DNA of 64,000 bases. Source: CAXBPY01 sp003455275 (GTDB lineage Bacteria; Bacteroidota; Bacteroidia; Chitinophagales; UBA10324). Below the pieces are notes generated by a model that was given only the letters and a program-made list of their open reading frames with translations, did no database searches and was not told the origin of the DNA. Numbering within the stretch: position 1 is the stretch's first letter; each line of letters starts with the position of its first letter. The stretch covers positions 1 through 64,000 of the forward strand of contig CAXBPY010000006.1 in NCBI GenBank assembly GCA_963977675.1, read 5' to 3'. Positions 8,011-16,669 of this stretch are shown here, piece after piece. A program made the position numbers and the translations under genes.

Positions 8011-9912
8011 TCACCTGTGTGTCGCATTCATAAAATTGAGTGCGCGTTTCGCATCTGCATGATTGGGGTCCAGTTGTAAAGTTTTATCAAAACAAATTCT
8101 TGCGCTGTCATAATGGTGAGTGGTGAAATAAATTCCCGCCAGATTATACCAGGTTTTAGGATCTGCGGGGGCATACTTTGTTGCTTTTCTGAAATCACTG
8201 ATTGCTCTCGATGTATCTCCCTTTTGATAAACTTTAGCTGCGTCATCCAGAAAATCACTCACCAGAACTTTATCAAATTCAGTTAGCTTCGGATGATTGG
8301 GTTGCAATGCACGCGCTTTGTTCCAGAAATATTCAGCACTGTCAATCATTTTTTTTCTATCATATGCAACACCAAGATTCAGGTAAGGGTCGGTGTAGGT
8401 CGGATGTATGTTCGAAGCTTTTTTCAAAAAATAAATTGCACTGTCGTAACGGCTAATTTTTTTTAATGAATCACCCTTCACATCATCGCCATAAAAAATA
8501 TAAGAAGTGCCTGCGCCATTATTTGTTCGAGCACTGTTAGGACAAGTTTCAACATCTTTTACAAAAAGAACTTTATCCCGAATCCATTCCTGACTTCGTG
8601 CATAAGTTTTTAATGAGGCTGGAATACATATCAGAACAATTAATAATCCTGAAATAACTTTTCTGTTCAGTTCATTCAATTTCAATTTTGAAATCAATTT
8701 TTCAATTAGCACAACAAGAGCAATCAGAAAGCCAAATGACGCCTGGAAAACAAAACGCTCAGCCATTGGCGCTCCGGTATCTACTAACAAATTTGAAGCT
8801 ATGAAAATGCTGAAGAAGTAAAATAATATTCCATAAGCTATCAGGTTTTTGTTTCTGATTTCAAGAAAGGCATAAATTAATAGCGCCAGCTGAACAATGC
8901 TCGACATTATCACCTGCCAATCAAGCAAATTTTTATATGGAATTTCATTGAAAGAATAATCGTAGCTGAGCGGGTGGGGGTAGAAAAGCATGACCAGGTA
9001 TTTTCCGAGTACAAACATTTTTGTTGCAAATGCTTCTGTTCCCGTAGCACGCAGATATGGTGCATTCATAATTTCAGTTATGTCTTTATGAACAAAATCC
9101 ATTACCGAAAAACGAATACCGATATAGAAGAGCACAACCACCACAAACGGAATTGTTGCGAGAAAACTTTTTAACCAATTTTTATCAGAGAAACAATAAA
9201 AAGTAATTGGAAGAATCGCAATAAATGTTACGCCATTTTCTTTTGACAACAAGGCAAGAAAAAAACAGATCAGGCTCAGCGGCATCAGCAGAATGTTATT
9301 ACTGCTTTTTGATTTAAAAGAAAGATAAAGTGTTAAGAGCAGAAAAAACCATGAGAGCAATTCATCACGACTCTTGATGTTGGCCACTACCTCAGTATGA
9401 ATCGGATGAACAATAAACAGAAGTGTGATTGCAAATGCTGACCAAATATTTCTGATCATGAAGCGCGCAATTACTTTGAACATCAGAAAACCAATAGCCG
9501 CATAAAGCATGATGTTGGTAAAATGCATGTAGTGCGCCAACTGAAGATTTGCTTCGGCTCCGCCGTTCTTCCAGCCGAATATTTCTATTTCAGTAGCGAA
9601 GCTTAATAAAGCAAGCGGCCGCCATCTGCCTCCGGTTAATTCACTTGCGCTACCTACAAAACCATAAAAGCTATCCTTCGAAAGAAGATCAGGAATGCCT
9701 GCAAATCCTTTTTGCGTAAATGAATTCATTGTTATGCTGATGATGTCATCCAGCGCCCATTCATTTCTATAAGTAACTGCATATAACAAAGCAGCAATAG
9801 CAGCAAGCAAAAGAGCAAGAACATTAGGCCGCTCAAACCACGCTTGTTTTTTGAGCGTGATCGTTTGTGGAATTTCAGTAACTGACGGGGGAGTTTTTTT
9901 CTTCTGCGTCAT
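8011..9912 (-). CDS. GT-C-like membrane protein with C-terminal TPR repeats (Tmtc-like)
   Basis: A 633-residue protein. After a short cytoplasmic N terminus, about ten to twelve membrane helices occupy residues 30-430. The first outside loop has WALDDIISI, an acidic motif in the position used by GT-C glycosyltransferases. The C-terminal 190 residues contain TPR repeats (IHPTYTDPYLNLGVAYDRK, YAPADPKTWYNLAGIYF, LDPNHADAKRAL). The architecture resembles the Tmtc family, whose eukaryotic members O-mannosylate cadherins. Many Bacteroidota carry such proteins with unknown acceptors. Protein O-glycosylation at the outer face of the inner membrane is the best guess. It is convergent with the trpG/pabA-like gene. 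Confidence 0.78.
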   Translation of the reverse strand: MTQKKKTPPSVTEIPQTITLKKQAWFERPNVLALLLAAIAALLYAVTYRNEWALDDIISITMNSFTQKGFAGIPDLLSKDSFYGFVGSASELTGGRWRPLALLSFATEIEIFGWKNGGAEANLQLAHYMHFTNIMLYAAIGFLMFKVIARFMIRNIWSAFAITLLFIVHPIHTEVVANIKSRDELLSWFFLLLTLYLSFKSKSSNNILLMPLSLICFFLALLSKENGVTFIAILPITFYCFSDKNWLKSFLATIPFVVVVLFYIGIRFSVMDFVHKDITEIMNAPYLRATGTEAFATKMFVLGKYLVMLFYPHPLSYDYSFNEIPYKNLLDWQVIMSSIVQLALLIYAFLEIRNKNLIAYGILFYFFSIFIASNLLVDTGAPMAERFVFQASFGFLIALVVLIEKLISKLKLNELNRKVISGLLIVLICIPASLKTYARSQEWIRDKVLFVKDVETCPNSARTNNGAGTSYIFYGDDVKGDSLKKISRYDSAIYFLKKASNIHPTYTDPYLNLGVAYDRKKMIDSAEYFWNKARALQPNHPKLTEFDKVLVSDFLDDAAKVYQKGDTSRAISDFRKATKYAPADPKTWYNLAGIYFTTHHYDSARICFDKTLQLDPNHADAKRALNFMNATHR

Positions 9913-9976
9913 ATTGAGATTAACCGGTGCGGGTTAAAAATATTTTTATTTTCGCAAACCAAATTTTTTTCAATCA

Positions 9977-10423
9977 ATGAAGTTCAGCGAAATTGTTTCT
10001 ATTACCGGATTACCTGGTTTGTACAGGGTGCTCAATTCTAAATCAAATGGCGTTGTAGTTACCGGTCTTGAGGATGGCAAATCACAATTCATCTCAGCAC
10101 GAGTACATGCGATCTCTAATCTTGAAAGTATTTCAATGTATATGAAAGACGGAGAAACACGCGAGCTCAAATTTATTTTCAGTGATATGCTGAAGATGGA
10201 AAATGATACACCTCCGGCTGATTCTAAAGCTTCAAATGATGAATTGAGAAATTATTTTAAGAAGATTGAACCCAATCATGACACCGAAAGAGTGCATGTA
10301 AGTGATATCAAAAAAGCCATCAAATGGTATCACATTTTAAAATCCAATAACCTGATTAAGAGCGAGGAAGATTGGAAGAAAGAAGAAGGAACTGCTGAAG
10401 AAGAAGATAAGAAAGAAGGATAG
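9977..10423 (+). CDS. DUF5606 family protein
   Basis: This 148-residue protein, well conserved in Bacteroidota, starts MKFSEIVSITGLPGLYRVL. Its N-terminal half is a small beta-rich fold that includes GVVVTGLEDGKSQFISARVH. The second half contains DELRNYFKKIEPNHDTERVHVSDIKKAIKWYHIL, typical of the family. It ends in a very acidic/lysine-rich tail (about 20 residues) that looks disordered. No function is known. A TATTTTCG sequence at 9947-9954, one base off the -7 consensus, may start its transcript. The ribosomal/RNase P cluster follows on the same strand. Confidence 0.85.
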   Translation: MKFSEIVSITGLPGLYRVLNSKSNGVVVTGLEDGKSQFISARVHAISNLESISMYMKDGETRELKFIFSDMLKMENDTPPADSKASNDELRNYFKKIEPNHDTERVHVSDIKKAIKWYHILKSNNLIKSEEDWKKEEGTAEEEDKKEG

Positions 10424-10454
10424 TTGGCGATTAAGGGTTTTGCATACATATTTG
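10424..10454 (+). promoter_or_regulatory. Candidate promoter of rpmH-rnpA-yidD
   Basis: TTGG at 10424 and CATATTTG at 10447-10454 are 19 bases apart, the usual spacing of the Bacteroidota -33/-7 elements. Each box has one mismatch. The box is followed by GCGCCCCC, a GC-rich stretch also seen after other candidate -7 boxes here. The leader would be about 55 bases. Confidence 0.4.
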
Positions 10455-10512
10455 CGCCCCCGAAATAATTCGGGTCAAAGCCAACAAAATCATTAGCTCT
10501 AAATAACCCAGT

Positions 10513-10677
10513 ATGAAAAGGACATTTCAACCCTCTAATCGTAAGCGCAGAAACAAGCACGGATTCCGTAAGCGTATGGAAACCAAGGGAGGACAAAGCG
10601 TGATCAAGGCACGCCGGGCCCGTGGCCGTAAAAAACTCACGGTTTCCAGTGAAAAAAGTTTAAAGAAACTTAACTAA
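10513..10677 (+). CDS. rpmH: 50S ribosomal protein L34
   Basis: A 54-residue gene not covered by a longer reading frame. It begins MKRTFQPSNRKRRNKHGFR, the L34 signature, continues with RMETKGGQSVIKARRARGRK, and ends LKKLN before TAA. L34 sits in the large subunit near 23S rRNA domain III. The tail is a few residues longer than the E. coli protein (46 residues), normal for this phylum. Six bases separate it from rnpA. Confidence 0.98.
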   Translation: MKRTFQPSNRKRRNKHGFRKRMETKGGQSVIKARRARGRKKLTVSSEKSLKKLN

Positions 10678-10683
10678 TCCACC

Positions 10684-11094
10684 ATGTCAGGCGAACCAAT
10701 TACAGGTTCTGCCACTCCGCAAACTTTTAAAAAAGCAGAGCGGCTTACTTCAAAAAAAATTATGGACGAACTCTTTAACCGGGGTTCGTCCTTTGTTTTA
10801 TATCCGTTCAGGGTAGGCTCCATCGAACATGACTATAATGTTCCTTCAAAAGTTCAGGTACTGATTTCGGTTCCGAAAAAAAATTTTCCATTGGCTGTGC
10901 ATCGAAACAGAATAAAACGGCTGATACGCGAAGCATACAGGAAAAATAAATTTCTGTTGATTGAAAAAAGGAGCAGCACCAAAAAAAATCTTGCCTTCAG
11001 TATTGTGTTCACTGATAAAAAACTTCCTGATTATTTCCTGGTGGAAGAAAAAATAATTGCCTTGCTGACTCAACTTAGCAGGCAGATAAAATGA
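10684..11094 (+). CDS. rnpA: Ribonuclease P protein component
   Basis: A 136-residue basic protein that binds the RNase P RNA and helps process the 5' ends of precursor tRNAs. The family signature is visible: the RLTSKKIMDELFNRG opening and the RNRIKRLIREAYRKNK helix near residues 77-92, an equivalent of the conserved RNR motif. The gene follows rpmH by six bases and overlaps the start of yidD by four (ATGA), the usual order. dnaA, yidC and mnmE are not adjacent. Confidence 0.96.
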   Translation: MSGEPITGSATPQTFKKAERLTSKKIMDELFNRGSSFVLYPFRVGSIEHDYNVPSKVQVLISVPKKNFPLAVHRNRIKRLIREAYRKNKFLLIEKRSSTKKNLAFSIVFTDKKLPDYFLVEEKIIALLTQLSRQIK

Positions 11095-11315
11095 TTTCAA
11101 AAATTTTTTCCCACTTTTTTATTCTGCTCATTACTATTTACAAGCGAGCAATTTCTCCGTGGCTGATGCCTGCTTGCCGCTACACACCTACCTGCAGCGA
11201 ATATGGAATTGCAGCAATAAAAAAATATGGTCCGTTTAAGGGCGGATGGATGGCTCTGAAAAGAATTGCACGCTGCCATCCGTGGGGCGGACATGGGCAC
11301 GATCCGGTTCCTTAA
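11091..11315 (+). CDS. yidD: Membrane protein insertion efficiency factor YidD
   Basis: A 74-residue protein with an amphipathic N-terminal helix and the family signature YKRAISPW, CRYTPTCSEYG and GGWMALKRIARCHPWGGHGHDPVP. YidD is thought to help the YidC insertase at the inner membrane. It overlaps rnpA by four bases. In many bacteria yidC follows; here a convergent acyltransferase gene follows instead, so yidC must lie elsewhere. Confidence 0.96.
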   Translation: MISKIFSHFFILLITIYKRAISPWLMPACRYTPTCSEYGIAAIKKYGPFKGGWMALKRIARCHPWGGHGHDPVP

Positions 11316-11360
11316 AAAAAAAGATATTGGTTAACTGTTATTAGTTATTAGATAATACAA

Positions 11361-12485
11361 TTAAGAAAGCGACATCGAGATATTTTCTTTTTTCCTTAAG
11401 AAAAACTTTTCGAACCACTCATAACTCACTACGGAAATAAGAATTGTGATCGCAAGCGCCAAAACAGGGAAGACGATCATATATTGATAAGGAAGAAAAA
11501 GAAAATCAATTTTCAGAAGCAAATCTTTTGCGAGAATGATTCCGAGCGAGTGAAAGCAATAAAGCCCGTAAGAAATTTTTCCGAGATAACTGATGAACGA
11601 AAATTTTCCGGCATTGAAAATTCTTGCTTCGCTGAAACATTGTTCAGCGATGATATACACGAACAACAAACCAAGAATGATTCGCTCTGCCGCGATCATA
11701 ATTTCTCCTGTGAAAATTTTTTGATAGAAAAAAAGAACCAGGAATATTAAGGAGTAAGCCGATAGAGAAAATATTTTCGGAAGGGAAATGAATTTCTTCC
11801 ACCACGGAAAATTCTTATTTGCAGAGTATGCGGCAAATCCTCCGATTGCAAAATCACTGAGAATGCAAAGTGTGTTGAAATAAATTTCTTTCTGATCATG
11901 AATGAAAAAAATCCGTGCAGCAATTGAAATCAGAATCAGCAGAAGAAACACAACAGAAATATTTTTTCTGAACCATTTCATCACCAGTGGCCAAACAGCA
12001 TAAAACTGTTCTTCTATCGCAATGCTCCAAAGCATCGCAAGCAAGGGTGAAAACGGATCAAGCCCGCGAATGATTGCGAAGTTTAATGTGAAGGTGAGGA
12101 AATAAAAAGGCGGACAGTTTTCAAAAAATATTTTTCCTGAGAAATGAAAAATCAAGGGCACAACACAAAATGAAAACAAAACAATTCCGAAATACAATGG
12201 CCAGATACGGATCACACGGCGCAGATAAAATTTCAGAATGCTGAATGAACCGTTCTCCTTTTCTTCTGTAAGTAATAAGTAGGTGATTAAAAAACCGGAG
12301 AGCACAAAAAAGAAATTCACCCCAAGCACGCCTGCTTGCGACCAGTTTTTTACGGAAAAAATAAAATCTGTCGTTTGCATTTCGGGCAGGTAAAATCTCC
12401 ACGCATGCGATATAAATACCGCGAAGAATGCCCAGAAGCGCAGCGCATTCAGGTTTGGGAAAAATATTTTATTCTGAGAGTTCAA
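11361..12485 (-). CDS. Acyltransferase 3 family membrane protein (OafA/YrhL-like)
   Basis: A 374-residue protein with ten or so membrane helices (PF01757). The start NLNALRFWAFFAVFISHAWRF carries the conserved catalytic-type His of this family near residue 22; GVNFFFVLSGFLITYLL and RRVIRIWPLYF (the RxxR-like motif) follow. These enzymes O-acylate sugars, lipids or peptidoglycan parts at the periplasmic side of the membrane. The gene is the last of a five-gene minus-strand run and overlaps the preceding GT-C gene by 17 bases, so the acceptor may be a glycan made by that neighbour (inference). Confidence 0.88.
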   Translation of the reverse strand: MNSQNKIFFPNLNALRFWAFFAVFISHAWRFYLPEMQTTDFIFSVKNWSQAGVLGVNFFFVLSGFLITYLLLTEEKENGSFSILKFYLRRVIRIWPLYFGIVLFSFCVVPLIFHFSGKIFFENCPPFYFLTFTLNFAIIRGLDPFSPLLAMLWSIAIEEQFYAVWPLVMKWFRKNISVVFLLLILISIAARIFFIHDQKEIYFNTLCILSDFAIGGFAAYSANKNFPWWKKFISLPKIFSLSAYSLIFLVLFFYQKIFTGEIMIAAERIILGLLFVYIIAEQCFSEARIFNAGKFSFISYLGKISYGLYCFHSLGIILAKDLLLKIDFLFLPYQYMIVFPVLALAITILISVVSYEWFEKFFLRKKENISMSLS

Positions 12486-13971
12486 TGTGTTGCTCTAAGC
12501 GGATGAGTTGCCCGCGGTCAAAGGTGAAAATAACTCCGTGCTTCAGATTGTGTTTTTGTAAAAATGAAATAGCCTCGTCGTCATTGAAAATGGTTCGCAT
12601 GTTTCTTTTTGCATACCAAATCAATTGGGGTTCGTCGTCTATCCATTTCAAAAAAACAACTTCATCCGGCGATGAATTCTTTCGGATGAAATCGCCCTGA
12701 TAAGCAAACTCATCATAATTCACAAAGTCATCATCAATCAAGGAAACTTTTCCGGGCGAATTAATTATCTCAAAAATGAAAATGCTGAATGCAACTGAAG
12801 CGGCAAGTGAAAAGCGAAACCATTTTTTTTCATTCACAAAAAACAAAAACGAAATAAGCAATGCAATGAGTGGCGATGCCTTCATCGCCTGAAAATCATA
12901 CAGCGAGGCATTGAGAAAAACAATGTGGTGAATGAGAACCGGAACTCCTAACCAAAACAAAATTTTCTTCAACGGAATTTGAGAAAGATGCTTTCGCTGA
13001 ACAAAAAACAACACGGAGAGTGCAATCAGCCAGGGCAGAAATCCGGTTACATAATTCCAGCCGACCTGCATCCATTCTGCAAAGTATAAAAAGATGCTTT
13101 CACTGATTGATGATTCAAATTCATATCCACTTCTTACACCGTAGCGGTATTGAATGAAGTGCACCAAATCACTCCACCCGCTGATCAGTGTGTATTGAAA
13201 AAGTGTGAGCGTCAATGCTGCAACTGAACCCAGAATAGTTACAGATGAAAGAAGAAAATATTTTCTTCTGAAAACTGAATAAAGAAAAACTGTTCCGGCA
13301 AAAGCAACACCGAGATATTCGGTGTAACTAAAAATGAAAGAGGAAAGGAAGAGAAGGATGAAGTGAAAATATTTTGGATTGAAATCCGGAGTTGTGAATT
13401 TCAGCCATAGAAAAACACACCACAGAAATAATGTAACCGCCGGCATATCTACCATGTAGCAATTGGAATGAAACCACAACAAGCACGGCGAGAACAGATG
13501 AACAATCACTGCAATCAACGCGATAAGATTTGCCTTTTGTTGATGAATAGAATTTTTTGTAAGCAGTAAAATGATTTGCCAAAGAAGAAAGCACTCAATC
13601 AAATGCAGTAACAGGTTGAACATTTGTAAACTCAATGCATCAAGCGGATGAATCCATCCGCCCATAACTAAGTATGGAATCAGGTAAGCGCCCGGAGGAT
13701 AACTGAGGTAGTAGCTGTTTCCGTGTTTATCATAGTTTTCTGTTGACTGATTGTTGATGAACTTGTTTGCGTCACCGCGGTAATTCACCGCCGGATTGAA
13801 ATTCAAGTTCACTATTCCCTGCTCATTCCAGTTATACATTATCCGTAAAACCAGCGCTGTTGTAAATTCATGATGCTTGCTGAGCGGTCGATTGAGTTGT
13901 GGAATGCGAATAGCAACTGAAGTTAGCCAGAGAATAAGAATGATGAAAAGCGGTGAAAAGATTTTTTTCAT
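12469..13971 (-). CDS. Polytopic membrane protein, probable GT-C glycosyltransferase
   Basis: A 500-residue hydrophobic protein. An N-terminal helix is followed by IRIPQLNRPLSKHHEFTTALVLRI and a hydrophilic loop with NYDKHGNSYYLSYPPGAYLIPYLV. This layout (long first loop, then about ten helices, then a 90-residue soluble tail) is seen in GT-C glycosyltransferases. The first-loop acidic motif is not the standard DE/DD: HHEF is the nearest candidate, so activity is not certain. It overlaps both neighbours (4 bases with the HAD gene, 17 with the acyltransferase), which supports a shared operon. Confidence 0.65.
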   Translation of the reverse strand: MKKIFSPLFIILILWLTSVAIRIPQLNRPLSKHHEFTTALVLRIMYNWNEQGIVNLNFNPAVNYRGDANKFINNQSTENYDKHGNSYYLSYPPGAYLIPYLVMGGWIHPLDALSLQMFNLLLHLIECFLLWQIILLLTKNSIHQQKANLIALIAVIVHLFSPCLLWFHSNCYMVDMPAVTLFLWCVFLWLKFTTPDFNPKYFHFILLFLSSFIFSYTEYLGVAFAGTVFLYSVFRRKYFLLSSVTILGSVAALTLTLFQYTLISGWSDLVHFIQYRYGVRSGYEFESSISESIFLYFAEWMQVGWNYVTGFLPWLIALSVLFFVQRKHLSQIPLKKILFWLGVPVLIHHIVFLNASLYDFQAMKASPLIALLISFLFFVNEKKWFRFSLAASVAFSIFIFEIINSPGKVSLIDDDFVNYDEFAYQGDFIRKNSSPDEVVFLKWIDDEPQLIWYAKRNMRTIFNDDEAISFLQKHNLKHGVIFTFDRGQLIRLEQHIELSE

Positions 13972-14399
13972 CTCCTGTACTTAACTAAAACATCATTGAG
14001 TTTTTCAATCACAAATAACAATCCGGTTGATTCGCTTACTAGAATGAAGTTCCTTTTATTTTTCTCGCTCAATACTTTTTGTTCAGCTTCAAATGGCATC
14101 ATATCATCAATCCAGACAAAGGCGCTTTCAAAGTCAATTGCATCTGTCTTCAGCGCATCCCAATTTGTCGGTTTGATTTTGCTAAGCATTCTTAAATACA
14201 CTTCCGGAAAATAAGGTTTCAAATATTTTATTGCGGTGTCTGTATCGCCTTTACAGTGTGTAGTGAGCCAGTAGCAGTCAAAATTTTCAACTGCAAATTG
14301 AATAAGACGCTTTGAAAAATTTTTCGGTCGGGGATTTCTTTTTGTAAGAAGAACTCCGTCAATATCGAGATATAGTTTTATGAGTTTTCTATTTTTCAA
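13968..14399 (-). CDS. HAD-like small protein
   Basis: A 143-residue protein with a Rossmann-like HAD layout: YLDIDGVLL near residues 10-18 (motif I, DxDG), WLTTHC near 45 (motif II threonine) and FVWIDDMMP near 95 (motif IV acidic pair). A lysine for motif III is probable at SKIKPTNWDALK near 75. It lacks a clear cap domain and is shorter than most HAD phosphatases. The substrate is unknown. It overlaps the GT-C gene by ATGA and follows the LysE gene after 12 bases. Confidence 0.7.
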   Translation of the reverse strand: MKNRKLIKLYLDIDGVLLTKRNPRPKNFSKRLIQFAVENFDCYWLTTHCKGDTDTAIKYLKPYFPEVYLRMLSKIKPTNWDALKTDAIDFESAFVWIDDMMPFEAEQKVLSEKNKRNFILVSESTGLLFVIEKLNDVLVKYRR

Positions 14400-14411
14400 G
14401 CCAACTGACTA

Positions 14412-15050
14412 TTACAGCCCTTTTCCCCACCATACTTTATACATCAGCTCTAATCCGAAATATATCATCACTGTTCCTGCTATTCTGTTAAACCAAACCA
14501 TCAACTGCTCATTCAGCAACTTTTTGATTTTGCCGGCAACAAATGCTTTTCCAATATCAGATGAGAAAATGCAGAGCAATGTTCCTGAAAAAAACAGAAG
14601 GCGATCTGTTTGCGAATTCGGATATTCAACTGAAATAACTCCCATGGCACTCAACCAAAAAACAAACACAAATGGATTCAGCAGGTTTATAAAAAAACCT
14701 TTTATGCCATAGCTGATGTAGGTGAAATGGTTCGGTGTTTCTAATACCACCTTTTCAATCCTTGGTTTTCGAATAAATGTGAAGGCGCCAATTATTAACA
14801 GAACAATTCCTCCTACGATTCCGACATAAAACTTTACACCATCATTTTCGAAAAATGCAGTTACACCCAAAAAGGAAAGCATTATGTAAGCAGCATCGCT
14901 CAGGGCTGTTCCTACAGCAATGCTGGCAGCGCTCCAGAAACCCCGATTGATGCTGGTTTCAATGATGGCGAAAAAGATGGGGCCAAATGATACAATAAAA
15001 ACAAGGCCCAGTAACATGCCGTGATAAAATGCTTCGAAGCCCGCAATCAT
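14412..15050 (-). CDS. LysE family translocator
   Basis: A 212-residue protein with six predicted helices (PF01810). The N-terminal GMLLGLVFIVSFGPIFFAIIE matches the LysE/RhtB exporter signature, and GIKGFFINLLNPFVFVFWL is the second conserved block. LysE members export amino acids or similar small amines and thereby relieve overload. It overlaps the GH3-like gene by four bases (ATGA). Pairing with an acyl-amino-acid-forming GH3 homologue makes export of the conjugate or of a free amino acid conceivable, but this is inference only. Confidence 0.9.
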   Translation of the reverse strand: MIAGFEAFYHGMLLGLVFIVSFGPIFFAIIETSINRGFWSAASIAVGTALSDAAYIMLSFLGVTAFFENDGVKFYVGIVGGIVLLIIGAFTFIRKPRIEKVVLETPNHFTYISYGIKGFFINLLNPFVFVFWLSAMGVISVEYPNSQTDRLLFFSGTLLCIFSSDIGKAFVAGKIKKLLNEQLMVWFNRIAGTVMIYFGLELMYKVWWGKGL

Positions 15051-16591
15051 CGTGACGAAGAAATTTTGTTATGTGAAGAAAGAAATTCTTTCCAGTCTTC
15101 AAACTGCTTACCCCGCAGCACTCTTGGAAATTTGTTTTGTCCGCCCAGCTTACCATTTTTTTCCATCCATTCATAAAAATATTTAACCGGAAGAATATCG
15201 ACCAGCACTTCTTTGAGGGCGGCAATTCGCTCAACAGAATAATCATCATTTATTTTTTTCAGATTATGGTCGAGTTCATTTCTGAACTCGTCTGCATCAA
15301 TTTTTTCGTCGCACCCGATATACCAGTGATGAGCAAACATGCTGGTATGCGGAATTCCGGCAACGGTAAATTCATTAATCGCAACATTGAATTTTTCAGC
15401 ACACATATCAATTGCTTTATTCATGTTGTCTACCGAAAGGTGTTCGCCGCATAAGCTCAGGTAATGCTTGGTCCTTCCTTCAATCACAATCTCGCAATCT
15501 TTTAAAGATGTAAAACGGATTACATCGCCAATCAGGTAGCGCCAGGCACCTGCGCAGGTAGAGAGCAATAATGCATATGGAGTGTTTTCTTTCACTTCGC
15601 CAATATGAAGCGCCTTCGAATTTGATCTCAGTTCGCCATTGGTGTCAAAATTTTCTTCATCAAAATGCACGAACTCGAAAAAGATTCCATTGTCGGTAAT
15701 CAGTTTCATTGACTTAGAATTTCCATTGGTCTGGAAGGCAATAAATCCTTCTGAAGCCAGGTAGGTGTCTACATAAATCAATGGGCGAGCAACCAATTTT
15801 TCAAATGACTTTCGATAAGGCTCCAGCGAAACGCCGCCATGCACATAACACACAAGATTGGGCCACACTTCATGAATAGTTTTCAGTTTGTGCCGTTCTA
15901 TTATGCGCTCCATCATGATCTGAATCCATGCCGGAACACCAACTACGAATGCTACATCCCACTGTGGCGCGAGCTCCGCGATCTCTTCCAGTTTTTTTTC
16001 CCAGTCAGTGTGTTTTGAAATTTTTTTCCCCGGTTTATAAAAATGCTGAAACCAAAAAGGAATTTTTCCGGCACTGATGCCGCTCAGGTCGCCTTCGAAA
16101 TATCTGCCTTTGCGCTGAAGTTTGGTGCTGCCGCCCAGCATCAGTATTCCCTTCTCAAAAATATCTGCAGGCAAATCATAATTAGCGAGTGAAAGTATCT
16201 GCCGAATGCTGCCGCGCTGAATCGCTTTGATCATTTCCCGCGTAACCGGAATGTGTTTGCTTGCACTTTCAGATGTTCCGCTGCTGAGAGCGAAATATTT
16301 TGTTTTGCCCGGCCAACACACATTTTCTTCTTCATTCAATAAGCGGCACCACCAATCATTAAAAATGGAATTGTAATTATGTGTGGGTACAGATTCCCTG
16401 AATTTCTCATGAATTTTTTTTTCAGAAAGCAAATCAGTGAAATGATATTTTTTTCCGAAATCGGTAAACTCAGCTTTGCGCAGCAACCGTTTCAGAACGC
16501 GGCGCTGTTGAGTATATGGAGAGCTGAATCTCAGCTTCACACTGGAGCGCGCGCGGATCAATCGTTTTATAAGAGAGCCGAGTAATGCCAT
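15047..16591 (-). CDS. GH3 family acyl-adenylate/amido-synthetase homologue
   Basis: About 514 residues from the start MALLGSLIKRLIRARSS; an upstream in-frame ATG at 16619-16621 would add ten residues. The family (PF03321) in plants conjugates jasmonate, auxin or benzoates to amino acids through an acyl-adenylate. Visible elements are YFALSSGTSESASKHIPVT (phosphate-binding motif 1), YVDTYLASEGFIAFQ (motif 2 region), and YRYLIGDVIRF-like WRYLIGDVIRFTS (motif 3 with the key Asp). The length fits full-size GH3 proteins. Bacterial members, common in Bacteroidota, have no established substrate. It heads a five-gene operon with a LysE exporter, HAD protein, GT-C protein and acyltransferase. Confidence 0.88.
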   Translation of the reverse strand: MALLGSLIKRLIRARSSVKLRFSSPYTQQRRVLKRLLRKAEFTDFGKKYHFTDLLSEKKIHEKFRESVPTHNYNSIFNDWWCRLLNEEENVCWPGKTKYFALSSGTSESASKHIPVTREMIKAIQRGSIRQILSLANYDLPADIFEKGILMLGGSTKLQRKGRYFEGDLSGISAGKIPFWFQHFYKPGKKISKHTDWEKKLEEIAELAPQWDVAFVVGVPAWIQIMMERIIERHKLKTIHEVWPNLVCYVHGGVSLEPYRKSFEKLVARPLIYVDTYLASEGFIAFQTNGNSKSMKLITDNGIFFEFVHFDEENFDTNGELRSNSKALHIGEVKENTPYALLLSTCAGAWRYLIGDVIRFTSLKDCEIVIEGRTKHYLSLCGEHLSVDNMNKAIDMCAEKFNVAINEFTVAGIPHTSMFAHHWYIGCDEKIDADEFRNELDHNLKKINDDYSVERIAALKEVLVDILPVKYFYEWMEKNGKLGGQNKFPRVLRGKQFEDWKEFLSSHNKISSSR

Positions 16592-16654
16592 TCTGTTGGC
16601 GACGAAGATAAACGCAACCATTCTTGTTCATCCGCAGTCTTGGCAATCCGCCAT

Positions 16655-16662
16655 TACTTTTG
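16655..16662 (+). promoter_or_regulatory. Candidate -7 box of the MsbA-like gene
   Basis: TACTTTTG matches TAnnTTTG perfectly and ends seven bases before the ATG at 16670. A transcript started here would have almost no leader. No good -33 box is found at 19-21 bases. Confidence 0.45.
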
Positions 16663-16669
16663 AACCCGC

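Noticed and set aside
10424..11315. Replication origin near rpmH-rnpA-yidD
   Set aside because: No dnaA gene and no cluster of DnaA boxes was seen around this site, and the gap before rpmH is only 89 bases.
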